This document shows, one piece after another, positions 41,044 to 51,064 of a stretch of 64,000 nt of DNA (its first letter is position 1; each line of letters begins with the position of its first letter). This stretch comes from Peromyscus leucopus (taxonomy: Eukaryota > Chordata > Mammalia > Rodentia > Cricetidae): the NCBI RefSeq assembly GCF_004664715.2, contig NC_051082.1, positions 9,610,498-9,674,497 on the forward strand. The letters are read 5' to 3'. Position numbers and translations under genes: made by a program. Under the pieces are notes generated by a model that saw only the letters and a program-made list of their open reading frames with translations, made no database searches and had not been told where the DNA came from.

Positions 41044-41259
41044 GAGATGCAGAGGTCAAAACAGTAATTTGAATGTTGTTTATAGATATTAGCAATCCAA
41101 AGTGCATTGTGGGTAACTTGTGATGGTCTAAAAGTGTAGAGTCGGGGTGAACACTAACAGCAGCTGACTATATTGGGGATATTGAAATGCAAAAGAGTCC
41201 CAGAGTGGGGAATTTTGAATTTCCACATCCTGGAATAGTGACTCTCAAATGTTTTTGTT
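41044..41259. other. Unique AT-rich sequence
   Basis: Repeat-free. 'gtgcattgtgggtaacttgt' contains a ZNF143-like ACTACAATT-free TGTGGG core only. Nothing firm. Confidence 0.3.
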
Positions 41260-41462
41260 TCAAATCACATTTATTTGTTTGTTCTGTATGTGCATATGCT
41301 TTTATGTGTGGGCCCATCCATACTGAGGTGCCCATGTGGAAATCTGAAAACAACGTAGAGAAATTGGTTCTCTCTTTCCATAATGTAGGTTCTGGGAATC
41401 GAACTCAGGTCCTTGAGCTTGGCTGCAAACACCTTTACCAGGTCAGCCATCTTGTTGGCCCT
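41260..41462 (-). mobile_element. B3 SINE
   Basis: 'gaaattggttctctctttcc', 'gttctgggaatcgaactcag' and 'accaggtcagccatcttgtt'. Confidence 0.78.
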
Positions 41463-42354
41463 ATCAGATTCTTTAAGGCTTTAGCTTACATAGTCAAGGC
41501 CAAAGACCCCCCATCTCACTTACAAGCCGCCTCTTGACTGGCATGTGGGCATTCTAGCATGTTGGTGAATTGCACACAGGAGCCAGGCTACCAAGAACAC
41601 CGCAGTTGAGTTCTTAGTAAACAGACTAATTTTAGTTCTGACTAATGAATTATAGTCATTCGCTTAGTAGGTTCTTAGAAAGTGGAACTTAGTCACGGGA
41701 AGGGTTGAAATCCACAGAGACACGTGTAACGGGTCAAAAGGAGCAGAGAAAGCCCTATGGCCTTTGGAGATCTGGTTTTCAGAAGGGAGGCTGCAGGAAA
41801 CCTACCAATAACTGCTCTGTGGGGACCCACAGACTGTAGAGGAAGCATGGAGGGCTGGGTTCAGCTTTGGGCTCCCATAGATGTGCAGCTGGGGTGTGCA
41901 TTCCAAAAACGGGGCTGGAATTTCCCACAGGGTGAATAAACAATGCCCACTGGTAGACATGACTAAGTGTTCAGCGATAGCGCAATTGAAAAGATTGAAA
42001 AAAAAAAAAAAAGCACATTCCTTTAAAAGCGTCAAGTATTCAAGGTGGCTTTTTGTTAATAGGCGCCTCTCTCAAACAAGAAATCTCCCATGGGGGTGGG
42101 GGTGGAGAAAGGGGATCCGGATGGAGGAATGAGGATGGGAAGCCTCCCTAAAGAGAAAGGAGGCCCGTGGTAAGAGCCTGTCCCAGCTACAGAGGCCCCT
42201 GAGGGACAAACCTAGCACTCAACATTAGGAGTGGCCATCAAGGGTTCTCCACAGTTCTTGACTCCCTGAGAATGTTCCGGCAAGCGCAGAGAATTGGATC
42301 TGCGTGTGCTAACCATGTCCCCGGTGCAGCCCACAGTAACAAGTTTGTAATAGA
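41463..42354. other. Unique sequence, about 0.9 kb
   Basis: An A14 run at about 41999-42012 and a (GGGGGT)n patch near 42095. No coding pattern. Confidence 0.4.
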
Positions 42355-42478
42355 TTGGGTTTGGGGTTTTCAAGGCAGGGTCTTGCTACACGGCCCATGT
42401 TGGCTTCAATTTCTGCCCTCTTGCCTCTACCTCCTTAGTTCTAGGACTATAAACATGTGCCCCTACGCCTGAGTCTGT
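42355..42478 (-). mobile_element. B1-like SINE, old
   Basis: 'caaggcagggtcttgctaca', 'ttgcctctacctccttagtt' and 'ggactataaacatgtgcccc'. Confidence 0.6.
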
Positions 42479-42540
42479 AGCTTTTTTTTTCATTCCAAAA
42501 CAACAGCAAGTGGCAGGAGCCCCCCTCATCTACCTCTGCG

Positions 42541-42622
42541 CACACACTCACATATACACATACACACACATATACACACATATACACATACACATACACT
42601 CACACATATACACACATACACT

Positions 42623-42674
<52 letters not shown>
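42541..42674 (+). repeat. (CA/TA)n compound microsatellite
   Basis: Alternating CACA and TATACACA units resolving into about 24 pure CA units. Confidence 0.98.
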
Positions 42675-42676
<2 letters not shown>

Positions 42677-42929
42677 TAGCTGCTATTCCTGATGTGTTTC
42701 CTCCAAGGAAGCCCCCTCCTGAGCACCCCCAACTCTCCCCAGCAGGTCCAGTCACCCTGTCCTGGTCTTACTAGATTATCACTGTACTTTAAAGACGACA
42801 CTGAGCCGACCACATAAACTTACTCAGGGTCCTTGGGCTTCCAAATGGCAGAGCTGGAGCCGTGTTTTTCCGGGCTCATCAAAGCTTCCCTCTGCCACCC
42901 ACTGTCACTCTGGACTTGCCCAAATATAC
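42675..42929. other. Unique sequence
   Basis: Nothing recognised. Confidence 0.4.
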
Positions 42930-43055
42930 CTCCTGTGTGTGTGTGTTTGTGCATATGTGTGTGCAGGTATGCAAACCCATGTGCACGAAGGGCCAGAAGT
43001 AGACTTTGTGTGACTTCCTCTATTGCTCTGCATCCTTTTATTTACTATGAGGGTT
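42930..43055 (-). mobile_element. Composite rodent repeat fragment
   Basis: GT-rich start with 'gggccagaagtagactttg' and 'gacttcctctattgctctg'. Confidence 0.4.
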
Positions 43056-43259
43056 CTGCTGCCTTTTGTTAACCGCTTGCTTCTGAATGCTGTAGACAGC
43101 GAGGTCATGTCCCACTTTCAAAAGGCTGGACACACCCTTTACCAGATCTCCCTAGGGTGGTTTGCCCTGGACACGCCTAGATACGGGGTCTTCCCTGGTG
43201 GTTCCCCTCCCAGGACTGGGCTCCGGTCCCTTCTGCTTCCCACTGTTTCGAATTTCTAG

Positions 43260-43600
43260 ATCTACTAGATCTACTCTGATTCTCTTGTTTGAACTCCAAC
43301 TGATGGTATGGGCCATTGGCCTGGTCTAGTTGGGACCCAGCCTGGCTCACAAAGTTACTGACCTGGATCCCCAAAAGCAGGGCCTTCAGCAGGGGGTTTC
43401 CACACAAAGGGAAGTTGGGCTCCATGATGACAGTCACTTATGGTCATGGCTGCAGCTGTATGGCGTCTTGGGAAATCAACGTATTACTCCCGCCAGGGAT
43501 GGACTTCCCTGTCGCTGCAGACAGTTCTTCCACAGTGCGGCCCTGGGTCTCACACACAGGGCAAAACCGTTCAGGACTCTCTGAATACAGGTCATGATGA
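43260..43600 (-). other. Unidentified segment with protein-like minus-strand frames
   Basis: Minus-strand translation of 43444-43590 gives a compact hydrophilic peptide with a Cys-Pro-Val-Cys motif, ending at a stop near 43444, and an ATG begins a second frame at 43437. I recognise no family. It may be a fragment of a processed pseudogene, part of an unknown repeat, or chance. Confidence 0.18.
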
Positions 43601-43627
43601 CGGTGGAGATACAAATTATTGCTGAGA

Positions 43628-43768
43628 AATTTTGGTGGTGGTATTTTGGGCTTTTTGAATCTGGGTCTCCTGATGTAACCCAGGCTGACTTTGAACTCAT
43701 AACCCTCCCTGCTCTGCCCCTGAGCGCTGGGATGACAGGTGTGTGCCACCACATCTGGATTGAAGAAT
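43628..43768 (-). mobile_element. B1/7SL-like SINE
   Basis: 'gtctcctgatgtaacccagg', 'ctgactttgaactcataacc' and 'gggatgacaggtgtgtgcca'. Confidence 0.68.
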
Positions 43769-43937
43769 TTTTTTTTAACCACTGCATTTGCATGAAGTCA
43801 ACAGAATACTCAAAGATTTTTGGTTTGAAAAAGTCCCAATCCCCGGGGAAAAGAGACACATCTAAGTCATGACTAGTCATCTCTGAGGAGAGACTCGGTA
43901 GGGAGGTCACTCACTGAGCCCACCTTTAGAACTATTT

Positions 43938-44042
43938 TTTTTTTATTTTATTTAATTTTTTTTTCCGGAGCTGAGGACCGAACCCAGGGCCTTGCGCTTG
44001 CTAGGCAAGCGCTCTACCACTGAGCTAAATCCCCAACCCCCC
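43938..44042 (-). mobile_element. ID SINE, young, with perfect TSD
   Basis: Near-consensus reverse ID ('ggagctgaggaccgaaccca', 'ctctaccactgagctaaatc') with a T-rich tail. 'agaactattt' flanks it at 43928-43937 and 44043-44052. Confidence 0.97.
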
Positions 44043-44087
44043 AGAACTATTTGACAATTAGGCACTGAACATTAAAAACTCACACTC

Positions 44088-44298
44088 CAGCCTGGTGAGG
44101 TGGCTCACTGGGTAATGGCGCCTGCAGCCAAGCGTAAGACCCAAGCTTGGTCCTCAGGACCCCCATGGTGAAAGGAGAGCCCTGACCCCCAAAAGTTGTC
44201 CTCTGGCCTCCACATGCACTGCGGCATGCTCAGGTGCACGTGTATCTATGCACACGAGTGTGTGCACATACACATACATACAAAATTAATTTAAAGAA
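44088..44298 (+). mobile_element. B3 SINE
   Basis: 'ggtgaggtggctcactgggt', 'gcctgcagccaagcgtaaga', 'agttgtcctctggcctccac' and a CA-rich tail. Confidence 0.78.
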
Positions 44299-44470
44299 TT
44301 CAGCAATCCCTTTGAAACCAGTGATTCCAAGAATTCATCCTGGAGCCATAACCAGACATAGATGGGAAAAAAATGACCCTCCATTCAGAAAGAAAAATCA
44401 TAAGCCATCTAAGTATTTAACAGCTGGGACTTAGCTAATTACATAATGGCATATCCGTATGACTCACAGT
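44299..44470 (+). mobile_element. Old L1 (L1M) 3' fragment
   Basis: 'agcaatccctttgaaaccagt', 'cataaccagacatagatggg', 'ggacttagctaattacataa' and 'tggcatatccgtatgac' parallel L1M sequence ('ggcatatccatacaatgg'). Confidence 0.6.
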
Positions 44471-44499
44471 GCCCCCCCCAATAAAATATACACTATATA

Positions 44500-44610
44500 T
44501 TTTATTTTTAATTTATGTGTATGTGTGTGTCTGCATGTGGGACATGGAGCTTGGATTGAGTCGCCCATGCTCTGAACCAGAGAGGCTCTGGGTGTCTTCC
44601 TGAGTCAGGT
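44500..44610 (-). mobile_element. B2/B3 tail fragment
   Basis: 'ttttaatttatgtgtatgtg' and 'gtctgcatgtgggacatgg'. Confidence 0.42.
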
Positions 44611-45334
44611 GGGCGTGGCTTTCGTTACTAGCAACACGCTCATTATCATAAAAATCAGAAAAGCCCTGAGAACGTTACTCAACATGAGAAGTGTCACAGG
44701 GACAGAAAGACTGTCACCCAAGTGCTAATTTGCTGTCTGTCTGTTTCGAATCATCCTGTGGCATTTTTTTGGTTCCTCTTTTTCTTAAGGACCAATTCCA
44801 AGAAATTGAAAAAAGAAATAACAGAAGAAAAATAAGAAACCATAAAACTCCAAGCCACATGGGTGAGTACCACTTGCAGAAAATGATTTCCAAACTGTCG
44901 CAGCCTATACGGGCCACGTTAGAAACCTCAGCTGTCTAAGCAAGTAGCATGCTTGTCAACCACCCACCCCCACCCCACCCCCACCCCTGTGAGTAGCACT
45001 TTGCTTTCTGGAAATTGATTCGAGAGACAGAATCAAGATGACTCATCGGGTCACCCTGCCCCATCTCTATCTACGTTTCTCTGGAAAACTCTGTCCCCTT
45101 CTTCTAAGAACCAAGTGAGTCTGCCCATGTCTAAGGAAACAGATGTGACCCAGCACAAACTAATAAGAGGACTGCTTTATTTTGGTCACCAGACTTGGCT
45201 CAGGGGTGAACATGTGACCCATGCTAAGTTAATCAGAATTCGCAAAACTTAGTCCTAAGACCTATCTTTAGAACTATTGAGAAATAGGTAGGCTGTCTAC
45301 AGAGATAGACTGGAAAAATGAAACGCCTCCATGA
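44611..45334. other. Unique sequence flanking a candidate exon
   Basis: No SINE. Contains (CCCCA)n at 44963-44987. The exon candidate is listed separately. Confidence 0.38.
44790..44862 (+). other. Candidate exon (splice-site based, unproven)
   Basis: 73 A-rich bases between a pyrimidine-rich acceptor ('ttcctctttttcttaag' ending 44789) and a strong donor (CATGG|GTGAGT, GT at 44863-44864). One frame is open, encoding a Lys/Arg/Asn-rich peptide that continues through the surrounding 44691-44939 frame. No family recognised. Confidence 0.22.
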
Positions 45335-45864
45335 TGTTGTGGAATATTATTTTAAGATGTGTTACGATCATTTATGCTGTGGAATATTTGTTTAATGGTG
45401 CAAAGGTGTGTTGCATTCTTTACAGACTCTGTGAGGCTGTGTTACTTTGCCTGTCTAAAACACCTGATTGGTCAAATAAAGAGTGAACAGTCAATAGTGA
45501 GGCAGGAGAAAGGATAGGTGGGGCTGGTAGGCAGAGAGAATAAATAGAAGGAGAAATCTGGGAGGAAAAGAGAGCAAGGAGTGAAAGGAGAAGGAGAGGA
45601 GGATTCCAGGGACCAGTCACCAGCCACTCATCCAGCCACGGAGTAAGAAGTAAAGAAATAAATACAGAGGTAGAGAAAGGTAAAAGCCCAGAGACAAAAG
45701 GTAAATGGGATAATTTAAGTAAAGAAAAGCTGGCTAGAAACAAGCCAAGCTAAGGCTGGGTATTTATAAGTAAGAATAAGACTTCGTGTGTGTGGTTTAT
45801 TTGGGAGCTGGGTTGTGGGCCTCCCAAAGGAGTCCAAGAGTGGAAAAAAATAAAAATAACAACA
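45335..45864 (+). mobile_element. Solo LTR, rodent ERV family A (copy 2)
   Basis: Begins 'tgttgtggaatattatttta' and carries 'aacacctgattggtcaaata' (CCAAT-like, AATAAA), 'ggataggtggggctggtagg', 'aataaatagaaggagaaatc' and 'gggagctgggttgtgggcc'. Same orientation as copy 1. 'ccatg' on both sides is a possible short TSD. No internal viral genes. Confidence 0.82.
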
Positions 45865-46174
45865 CCATGCTGCCATTTAGACTGCTTGAGAAGGGATCAG
45901 ACAGGAAGGAAGGAAAGCTAAGAAAGACAGATTCCTGTGAGCACCCTTTTAAAGAAGATTTTAACATGTTTTACATTTTTTTGTTTTCAATTTATGTGTA
46001 TGTGTGTGCTTTGTGAATCCCTGTGTGCCACTTGCAGATCGCAGGTTACAGACGGCTGTGAGATGATGTCACACGGGCCTCTCTCCCAGAGGAGATGGGC
46101 CTGAAGGGGCAGAGCTGTTCCTCCTGCTGCGTGATGGAGCATCAGTGTGTCGGCAGAATTTCAGATGCTAGGAG
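45865..46174. other. Mostly unique, with a possible B2/B3 scrap
   Basis: 45975-46065 ('atttatgtgtatgtgtgtgc', 'gcaggttacagacggctgtg') looks like a truncated reverse B2/B3. Confidence 0.42.
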
Positions 46175-46186
46175 TTCATTTAGTCA

Positions 46187-46346
46187 GCCGGGCAGCAGTG
46201 GTGGCGCACGCCTTTAATCTGAGCACCGGGGAGGTAGAGGCTAGCAGATCTATGAGTTCGAGGCCAGCCTGGGCTACAGAGTGAGTTCTGGGACAGCCAG
46301 GGCTACACAGAGAAACCTTGTCTCAAAAACACAAAACAAAACCAAA

Positions 46347-46389
<43 letters not shown>
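46187..46389 (+). mobile_element. B1 SINE with (GA)n tail and TSD
   Basis: 'gccgggcagcagtggtggcg', 'gttcgaggccagcctgggct' and 'acacagagaaaccttgtctc'. The tail carries (GA)20 (46349-46388). Flanks 'ttcatttagtca' (46175-46186) and 'ttcattcagtca' (46390-46401). Confidence 0.94.
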
Positions 46390-46393
<4 letters not shown>

Positions 46394-46401
46394 TTCAGTC
46401 A

Positions 46402-46725
46402 GTGTTTCTTCAGCAGAGCCCACTCAAGAAGGGCTCTGGGGACCTCCTAAGAGCCCTCTTGTAATTAACTCATTAAAGGAACCCAGGCAGAGTGATTGTC
46501 AGCATGCTTCAAGATGGTCGGTCACTGTGAGTGAGTAGACACCCCCCCCCCCCAACTCCCCAGCTGTGCCTCTGAAAGCACTTTTCAGTTAGGACAAATA
46601 AAGCCCGGCATTCAGCCAGTGGCGGCCTGGTTTATAGAATTTCCCCTGTGATGTTTCACTCGGTATCTGTAAGCTTTTCGGGCCAACAGACACAATTGTG
46701 AAAACAAAACTTTGCCAAAGAGGTG

Positions 46726-46767
<42 letters not shown>

Positions 46768-46961
46768 GACAGAGTAGGGATTCAAGCCCTGTTATTGTTC
46801 ATATTTAATATTTGATGCAGCTCAGGGAGGCTATTTATAGTTCCAGTCATCAGCCTGTTCTTCATCTCTTCTAGCACCTGGTTAGTTTGTTTATCCCCCC
46901 CCCCCCCCCCCCCGCCCTTTGTCAAAATGTGAGAAAAGATTGTCAATAATCTGAGAGCATG
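46402..46961. other. Unique sequence with homopolymers
   Basis: Holds C11 near 46542, T36 at 46729-46764 and a C18-19 run at 46895-46913. Behind the T36, 'agagacagag' may be a B1 remnant. Confidence 0.55.
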
Positions 46962-47170
46962 GCTAGGGATATGGGTCTCTCAGTAGTGTGTCTGCCTACC
47001 GTGCGTGCAGTCCCGCATTGAATCTCTGAAACCACACGCCAGGCGTGGTGAGACTCCCTTGTGATCTCAGCACTTGGGGAGTGAAGGCTGGAGGATCAGA
47101 AGTTCAAGGCCACCCTCTGCTCCATGGCAAGTTCCAGGCCAGCCTGGACTTATAAGAGACCCTGGCTCAA
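46962..47170 (+). mobile_element. B4 SINE
   Basis: ID-like start ('gtctgcctaccgtgcgtgca') then 'gccaggcgtggtgagactcc', 'gttcaaggccaccctctgct' and 'aagagaccctggctcaaaac'. Confidence 0.75.
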
Positions 47171-47182
47171 AACTACAGCACC

Positions 47183-47347
47183 GGCCGGGCGGTGGTGGCA
47201 CACGCCTTTAATCCCAGCACTCGGGAGGCAGAGGCAGGTGGATCTCTGTGAGTTCGAGGCCAAGCCTGGTCTCCAAAACGAGTTCCAGGAAAGGTGAAAA
47301 GCTACACAAAGAAACCCTGTCTCGAAAAACCAAAAAAAAAAAAAACC
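47183..47347 (+). mobile_element. B1 SINE, young, perfect TSD
   Basis: Near-consensus cricetid B1 ('ggccgggcggtggtggcaca', 'aaaccctgtctcgaaaaacc'). TSD 'aactacagcacc' is identical at 47171-47182 and 47348-47359. Inserted at the 3' end of the B4. Confidence 0.97.
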
Positions 47348-47522
47348 AACTACAGCACCAAAACAAAACCCCCAACCACACAAGACGCTTATCCAGCTTG
47401 AGATGAGTCCTTCCTGAATTCCAAGGCTCTACTGGCACTAACAAGGTCTAAGACGGTTGGGAGGATGGGAAACCTTGACCCAAGTCTGTCGGTCACCGGT
47501 TGTGGAGATAGAAGTGTTACTG

Positions 47523-47676
47523 AAGCCAGGCGGTGGTGACACACCTTTAATCCCAGCACTTGGGAGGCAGAGCCAGGCAGAACTCTGTGAGTTCGAGGCC
47601 AGCCTGGTCTACAGAGTGAGTTCCAGGACAGGCTCCAAAAACCCTGTCTTGAAAAAACAAACAAACAGAACAAAAA
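47523..47676 (+). mobile_element. B1 SINE, young, with TSD
   Basis: 'agccaggcggtggtgacaca' to 'gaaaaaacaaacaaacagaac'. Flanks 'agaagtgttactg' (47510-47522) and 'agaagtattactg' (47677-47689). It lacks the usual 'gctacacagagaa' segment. Confidence 0.96.
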
Positions 47677-47689
47677 AGAAGTATTACTG

Positions 47690-47862
47690 GGTGTAGCGAG
47701 CTCACATGACCTGTATTTAAATCTAGGTTCTGCCCCCTTATAGCCAACTCTTCGATCTCTCCATGCCTCAGTTTCCACATCTGTGAAATGGAAGTGATCA
47801 CAGTAGCACCTGCCTGACAGGCACACCTCGAGGCTTAAAGAAATCAGTGGACACGTGTCACA
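47690..47862 (+). mobile_element. MIR SINE
   Basis: 'tttaaatctaggttctgccc', 'atgcctcagtttccacatctg' and 'tgaaatggaagtgatcacag' are collinear with MIR. The upstream B1 landed at its 5' edge. Confidence 0.75.
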
Positions 47863-47887
47863 AAGCAACGTCACCATTGTCTTTCTG

Positions 47888-48098
47888 ACTTTTAAAATTT
47901 TATTATGTAAACGGGTATTGTTTCTGCATGTATATATGTGCACCATGTATGTGCCTGGTGCCCTCAGAGGCCAGGAGAATGTGTCAGCTCCCCTGGAATC
48001 GGTTGTAAGCTGCCAGGTGGGTGCTGGGAATCGAACCTGGGTCCTCTGGAAGAGCAGCCAGTGCTCTTAACCACTGAACCATCTCCACAGCTCCCCAA
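47888..48098 (-). mobile_element. B2/B3-family SINE
   Basis: 'gtgccctcagaggccaggag', 'gtgctgggaatcgaacctgg' and 'gctcttaaccactgaaccat'. Confidence 0.82.
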
Positions 48099-48364
48099 AT
48101 AGTCTGTTTTGACAGTTCATTAACGCACACATTGGCAGCTTCTGTATTGTAGTTTGGGAAATAAATACAATTTAGAGTGTGTACATACACCCCATAGTTC
48201 CATATCCTTGCTCGATGTGATGAATTAGCCAACACATTTGGTCTTTTTTTGGTCCGGGGAAAATAGTTTAGAATAAAGGCTTATTATTAAATTACACTTG
48301 TTTCCCACTAGTAAATAATAGCTACTAGTTACTGTGTGCGGGTTATTCATATTTTCTATTGAAA
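48099..48364. other. Unique AT-rich sequence
   Basis: Repeat-free, with 'ttagaataaaggcttattatt' and 'tagtaaataatagctactag'. May be conserved non-coding DNA. Confidence 0.33.
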
Positions 48365-48500
48365 AGCAATTCGGCTTGGCAGCCAACACATTTCCTAGCT
48401 GTGTGAGACAAGGGCAAGTGACTTCATCTTTCTGAGGCTCAGAGTCTCGTTTGGGAAATGGTACAGTCATAGCTCCTGGGTCACAGTCACTGGGAAGCTT
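48365..48500 (+). mobile_element. MIR SINE
   Basis: 'cctagctgtgtgagacaagg', 'gcaagtgacttcatctttct' and 'tctcgtttgggaaatggtac'. Confidence 0.65.
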
Positions 48501-48860
48501 CCATGGGTGCCTTCATGCCAGGATAGATGTCCAGTACCGCTGGTCATCACCAATGGCCCCATGGAAGAGCCTGGGAAGGACGCCAAGTAGGACTATTGTG
48601 ACCAGCGGAGTTCCAAGGGGGAGTTCCCGGGGGCGGCCAGTGCTGTTAAATGGAGAGAAGACAGACAGTCACATCTGCAGGGGGAGCAAAAATGGGTGGG
48701 GCTAGATCATGCTGGAGAATCACCTGCCCATCAAGTAGAGCCTATAGGGTGTCATTCGGAGAGGTTCAAGAACCATGGAGTCAGAACGGTGGAGGGGATC
48801 GGAAGGGCTTGTCTATCTGCAGCTGCCTGGGCATTCTAACCTTCTGTCTCTAAATAAGCC
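48501..48860. other. Unique sequence
   Basis: Nothing recognised. Confidence 0.4.
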
Positions 48861-49005
48861 ACTCTCCAGCAGGGAGAATTTTGCCCCACAGAGGACATTT
48901 GGCAATACTAGAGACATTTTTAACTCTAATAACGAGGGTTAGGTTTGCTATTGGCACCCAGTGAACAGAAGCCAGGTTACGGCTGGCTGTCCACTTGATG
49001 TGAAA
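48861..49005 (+). mobile_element. MER20-like hAT MITE relic
   Basis: 'gaattttgccccacagagga', 'catttggcaatactagagac', 'atttttaactctaataacg' and 'tattggcacccagtgaacag' follow MER20 ('tttgccccccaggggacatttggcaatgtctgg'). Non-autonomous, eutherian-wide. Confidence 0.68.
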
Positions 49006-49403
49006 TGTCACCCCAAAGGCTCCTGTGCCAAAGGCTTTGCCCCGGCTGGTGTATCCACTCCCTCCCTGAGAAGTGAAGGATCACTCACCAGAGCTCTGGC
49101 TTAAATCAATGGCTTTATCCACTGACAGGTGCACAATTGGATGGGCTAACAGGGGAGGGGGCCTTGGGGACAATGGCAGGCAGGAGCTGTTGGGATGAGC
49201 CTTTCCAAGGTCTATCTTGTCCCCAACTCTTCTCTGTCTTGGTCTCTCAGCCTCTAGTCACTGTGATGTGAGTAACCTCTTCCATCCTATGATCCTCAGC
49301 CATCATGCTCTGTCTTGCGTCTTACCTCAGGGCCCAAGCAACGGAGCCCGCTGGCCTCGATGGATGTCTGTAATTCAGCTGTTCCTACTTTATTTCTCTC
49401 AGG

Positions 49404-49442
<39 letters not shown>

Positions 49443-49470
49443 CACAGTTACAAATGGCTGACTAAGACAC
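49006..49470 (+). mobile_element. MaLR-like LTR relic with T35 insertion
   Basis: 'gtgaaatgtcaccccaaagg', 'gtctatcttgtccccaactc', 'tcagggcccaagcaacggag' and 'aatggctgactaagacac' are collinear with a MaLR-type repeat. T35 (49406-49440) sits just before 'gccacag'. Confidence 0.58.
49406..49440 (+). repeat. T35 homopolymer
   Basis: Uninterrupted T-run with no attached SINE body. Confidence 0.98.
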
Positions 49471-49998
49471 CACCGAGCATCCTTGACTAACACACCACTC
49501 AGCATCCTTGACTCACACACCCCTGAGCACCGCACACATACAAAGCACATCCATTGCAGGACCCATCAACAAAGCATCACCCAGCACCCGAAGTGCTCAT
49601 CGGGTTGGGTTGAGACGTCACTGTGAAACCCACAGGAACAAATGATGTTGTCAGATTGCATCCTGTTATCACCAGGTTTCGAGAGATGTAGCGTGTGAGA
49701 GAGCCCCAGCATGAGATCTGTCAGGTACAGGATTGCTCATAAATGTCTGTATGTCTGATGTCAAATCTTTGGGGATAAGGCCCACCATATCTGCTTTGGT
49801 TTTGATGGTGGCAAAGGAGAGCCACCTGTTTCCGTCTCCCAAAGCTGCCACTTCCTGTTTCATACACTTCATCAGCAACGGATCTTCCAGGGGAGAGGGA
49901 AGAGACGCTGTTCTAATGCCAGCCCCACATTCAGATGTGATCCTGTCATTCATTAACAGCCAAACCTACTAACCTGGTTTTCAAATGAATGACTTTAT
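49471..49998. other. Unique sequence
   Basis: 49471-49520 holds three 'gagcatccttgactaacac'-like near-repeats of about 27-28 bases. Otherwise nothing recognised. Confidence 0.45.
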
Positions 49999-50140
49999 GG
50001 GCTGGCAGCGTAGCTCAGGTGGAAGAGTCCTTGCCTAGCGTGCACAAAGCCCTGGGCTTGCTCCCCACCAGGTATACCCGTAATCCTGGCATCTGGGAGT
50101 TGTAAACAGGAGGATCAGATCAAGTATCTTCATAGCTCAA
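49999..50140 (+). mobile_element. B4 SINE
   Basis: 'ggctggcagcgtagctcagg', 'cttgcctagcgtgcacaaag' and 'cgtaatcctggcatctggga'. Confidence 0.7.
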
Positions 50141-50155
50141 AATCGGGGCCAGTGA

Positions 50156-50348
50156 GCCGGGTGGCGGTGGTGGCACACACCTTTGATCCCAGCACTTGGG
50201 AGGCAGAGGCAGGCTGATCTCTGTGAGTTCGAGGCCAAGCCTGGTCTACAGAGTGAGTTCCAGGACAGCCAGGGCTACACAGAGAAACCCGGTCTCGAAA
50301 AACCACTAACTAACTAACTAACTAACTAAATAAATAAATAAATAAAAG
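50156..50348 (+). mobile_element. B1 SINE, young, with 18-bp TSD
   Basis: 'gccgggtggcggtggtggca' to 'acacagagaaacccggtctc', with an (AACT)n(AAAT)n tail. Flanks 'caaaatcggggccagtga' (50138-50155) and 'caaaatcagggccagtga' (50349-50366) differ once. Inserted into the 5' edge of a B3. Confidence 0.97.
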
Positions 50349-50354
50349 CAAAAT

Positions 50355-50515
50355 CAGGGCCAGTGACATGGTTCAGTAGGTAAAGGTGCTTTTCCTAAAG
50401 GTCTGATGACTTGCATCCAGTCCCTGGGATTCACATAAAGATGGGAGGAGAGATACATGTGTGCATACACACGATAAACACACATGATAATAATGAATTA
50501 AATTAATTTGTTAAA
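50355..50515 (+). mobile_element. B3 SINE
   Basis: 'gtgacatggttcagtaggta', 'aggtctgatgacttgcatcc' and 'agtccctgggattcacataa'. Confidence 0.72.
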
Positions 50516-50519
50516 AGAC

Positions 50520-50690
50520 GGGCTGTGGAGGCGGTGCCAATCCTGACAAGTAGATTCAAACCCCACAGCCCACACAGAGGAAGGAGAGAATGGGCTTCCC
50601 TAGCTGCCCCCTGACCTCCACTCATGGGCTTTGGCATGAACACCTGTACACACATGTCCAAACCACAGAGAAATAAATTTATCAGAAAAA
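50520..50690 (+). mobile_element. B3 SINE, second copy
   Basis: 'aatcctgacaagtagattca', 'gaatgggcttccctagctgc' and 'aaataaatttatcag'. Tandem with the previous B3. Confidence 0.67.
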
Positions 50691-50697
50691 AAGGGAG

Positions 50698-50785
50698 AAA
50701 TTCAAGGTCATCTTCAGCTACATACTGAGTTTAAGGCCTGCCTGAGACAGGAGACCCTGTCGATGAATGAATGAATGAATGACGA
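50698..50785 (+). mobile_element. B1/B4 3' fragment
   Basis: 'aaattcaaggtcatcttcag', 'ctgagtttaaggcctgcctg' and a (GAAT)n tail. Confidence 0.52.
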
Positions 50786-50844
50786 AAGCAGTGAGTTTTC
50801 AACTGTATGCACATGTTGTGGCCACATGATTTTATTTTATATTT

Positions 50845-51064
50845 TAAATTTTTATTAGTTTATTTTATGTGTATGGGTGTTTTGCTTGCATGTATGTCTG
50901 TATATCACATTTGTACCTGGTACCCTTGGAGGCCAGGGAGGGCCTAGGATCCCCTGGAACGGGCGTTACAGAAGGTTGTGAGCTGCATGTGGGTGTTAGG
51001 AATCGAACCCAGACCCTCTGGAAAAGCAGCCCATGCTCTTAACTGCTGAACCATCTCTAGCCCC
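50845..51064 (-). mobile_element. B2/B3-family SINE
   Basis: 'gtgtatgggtgttttgcttg', 'tggtacccttggaggccagg' and 'gctcttaactgctgaaccat'. Confidence 0.84.
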
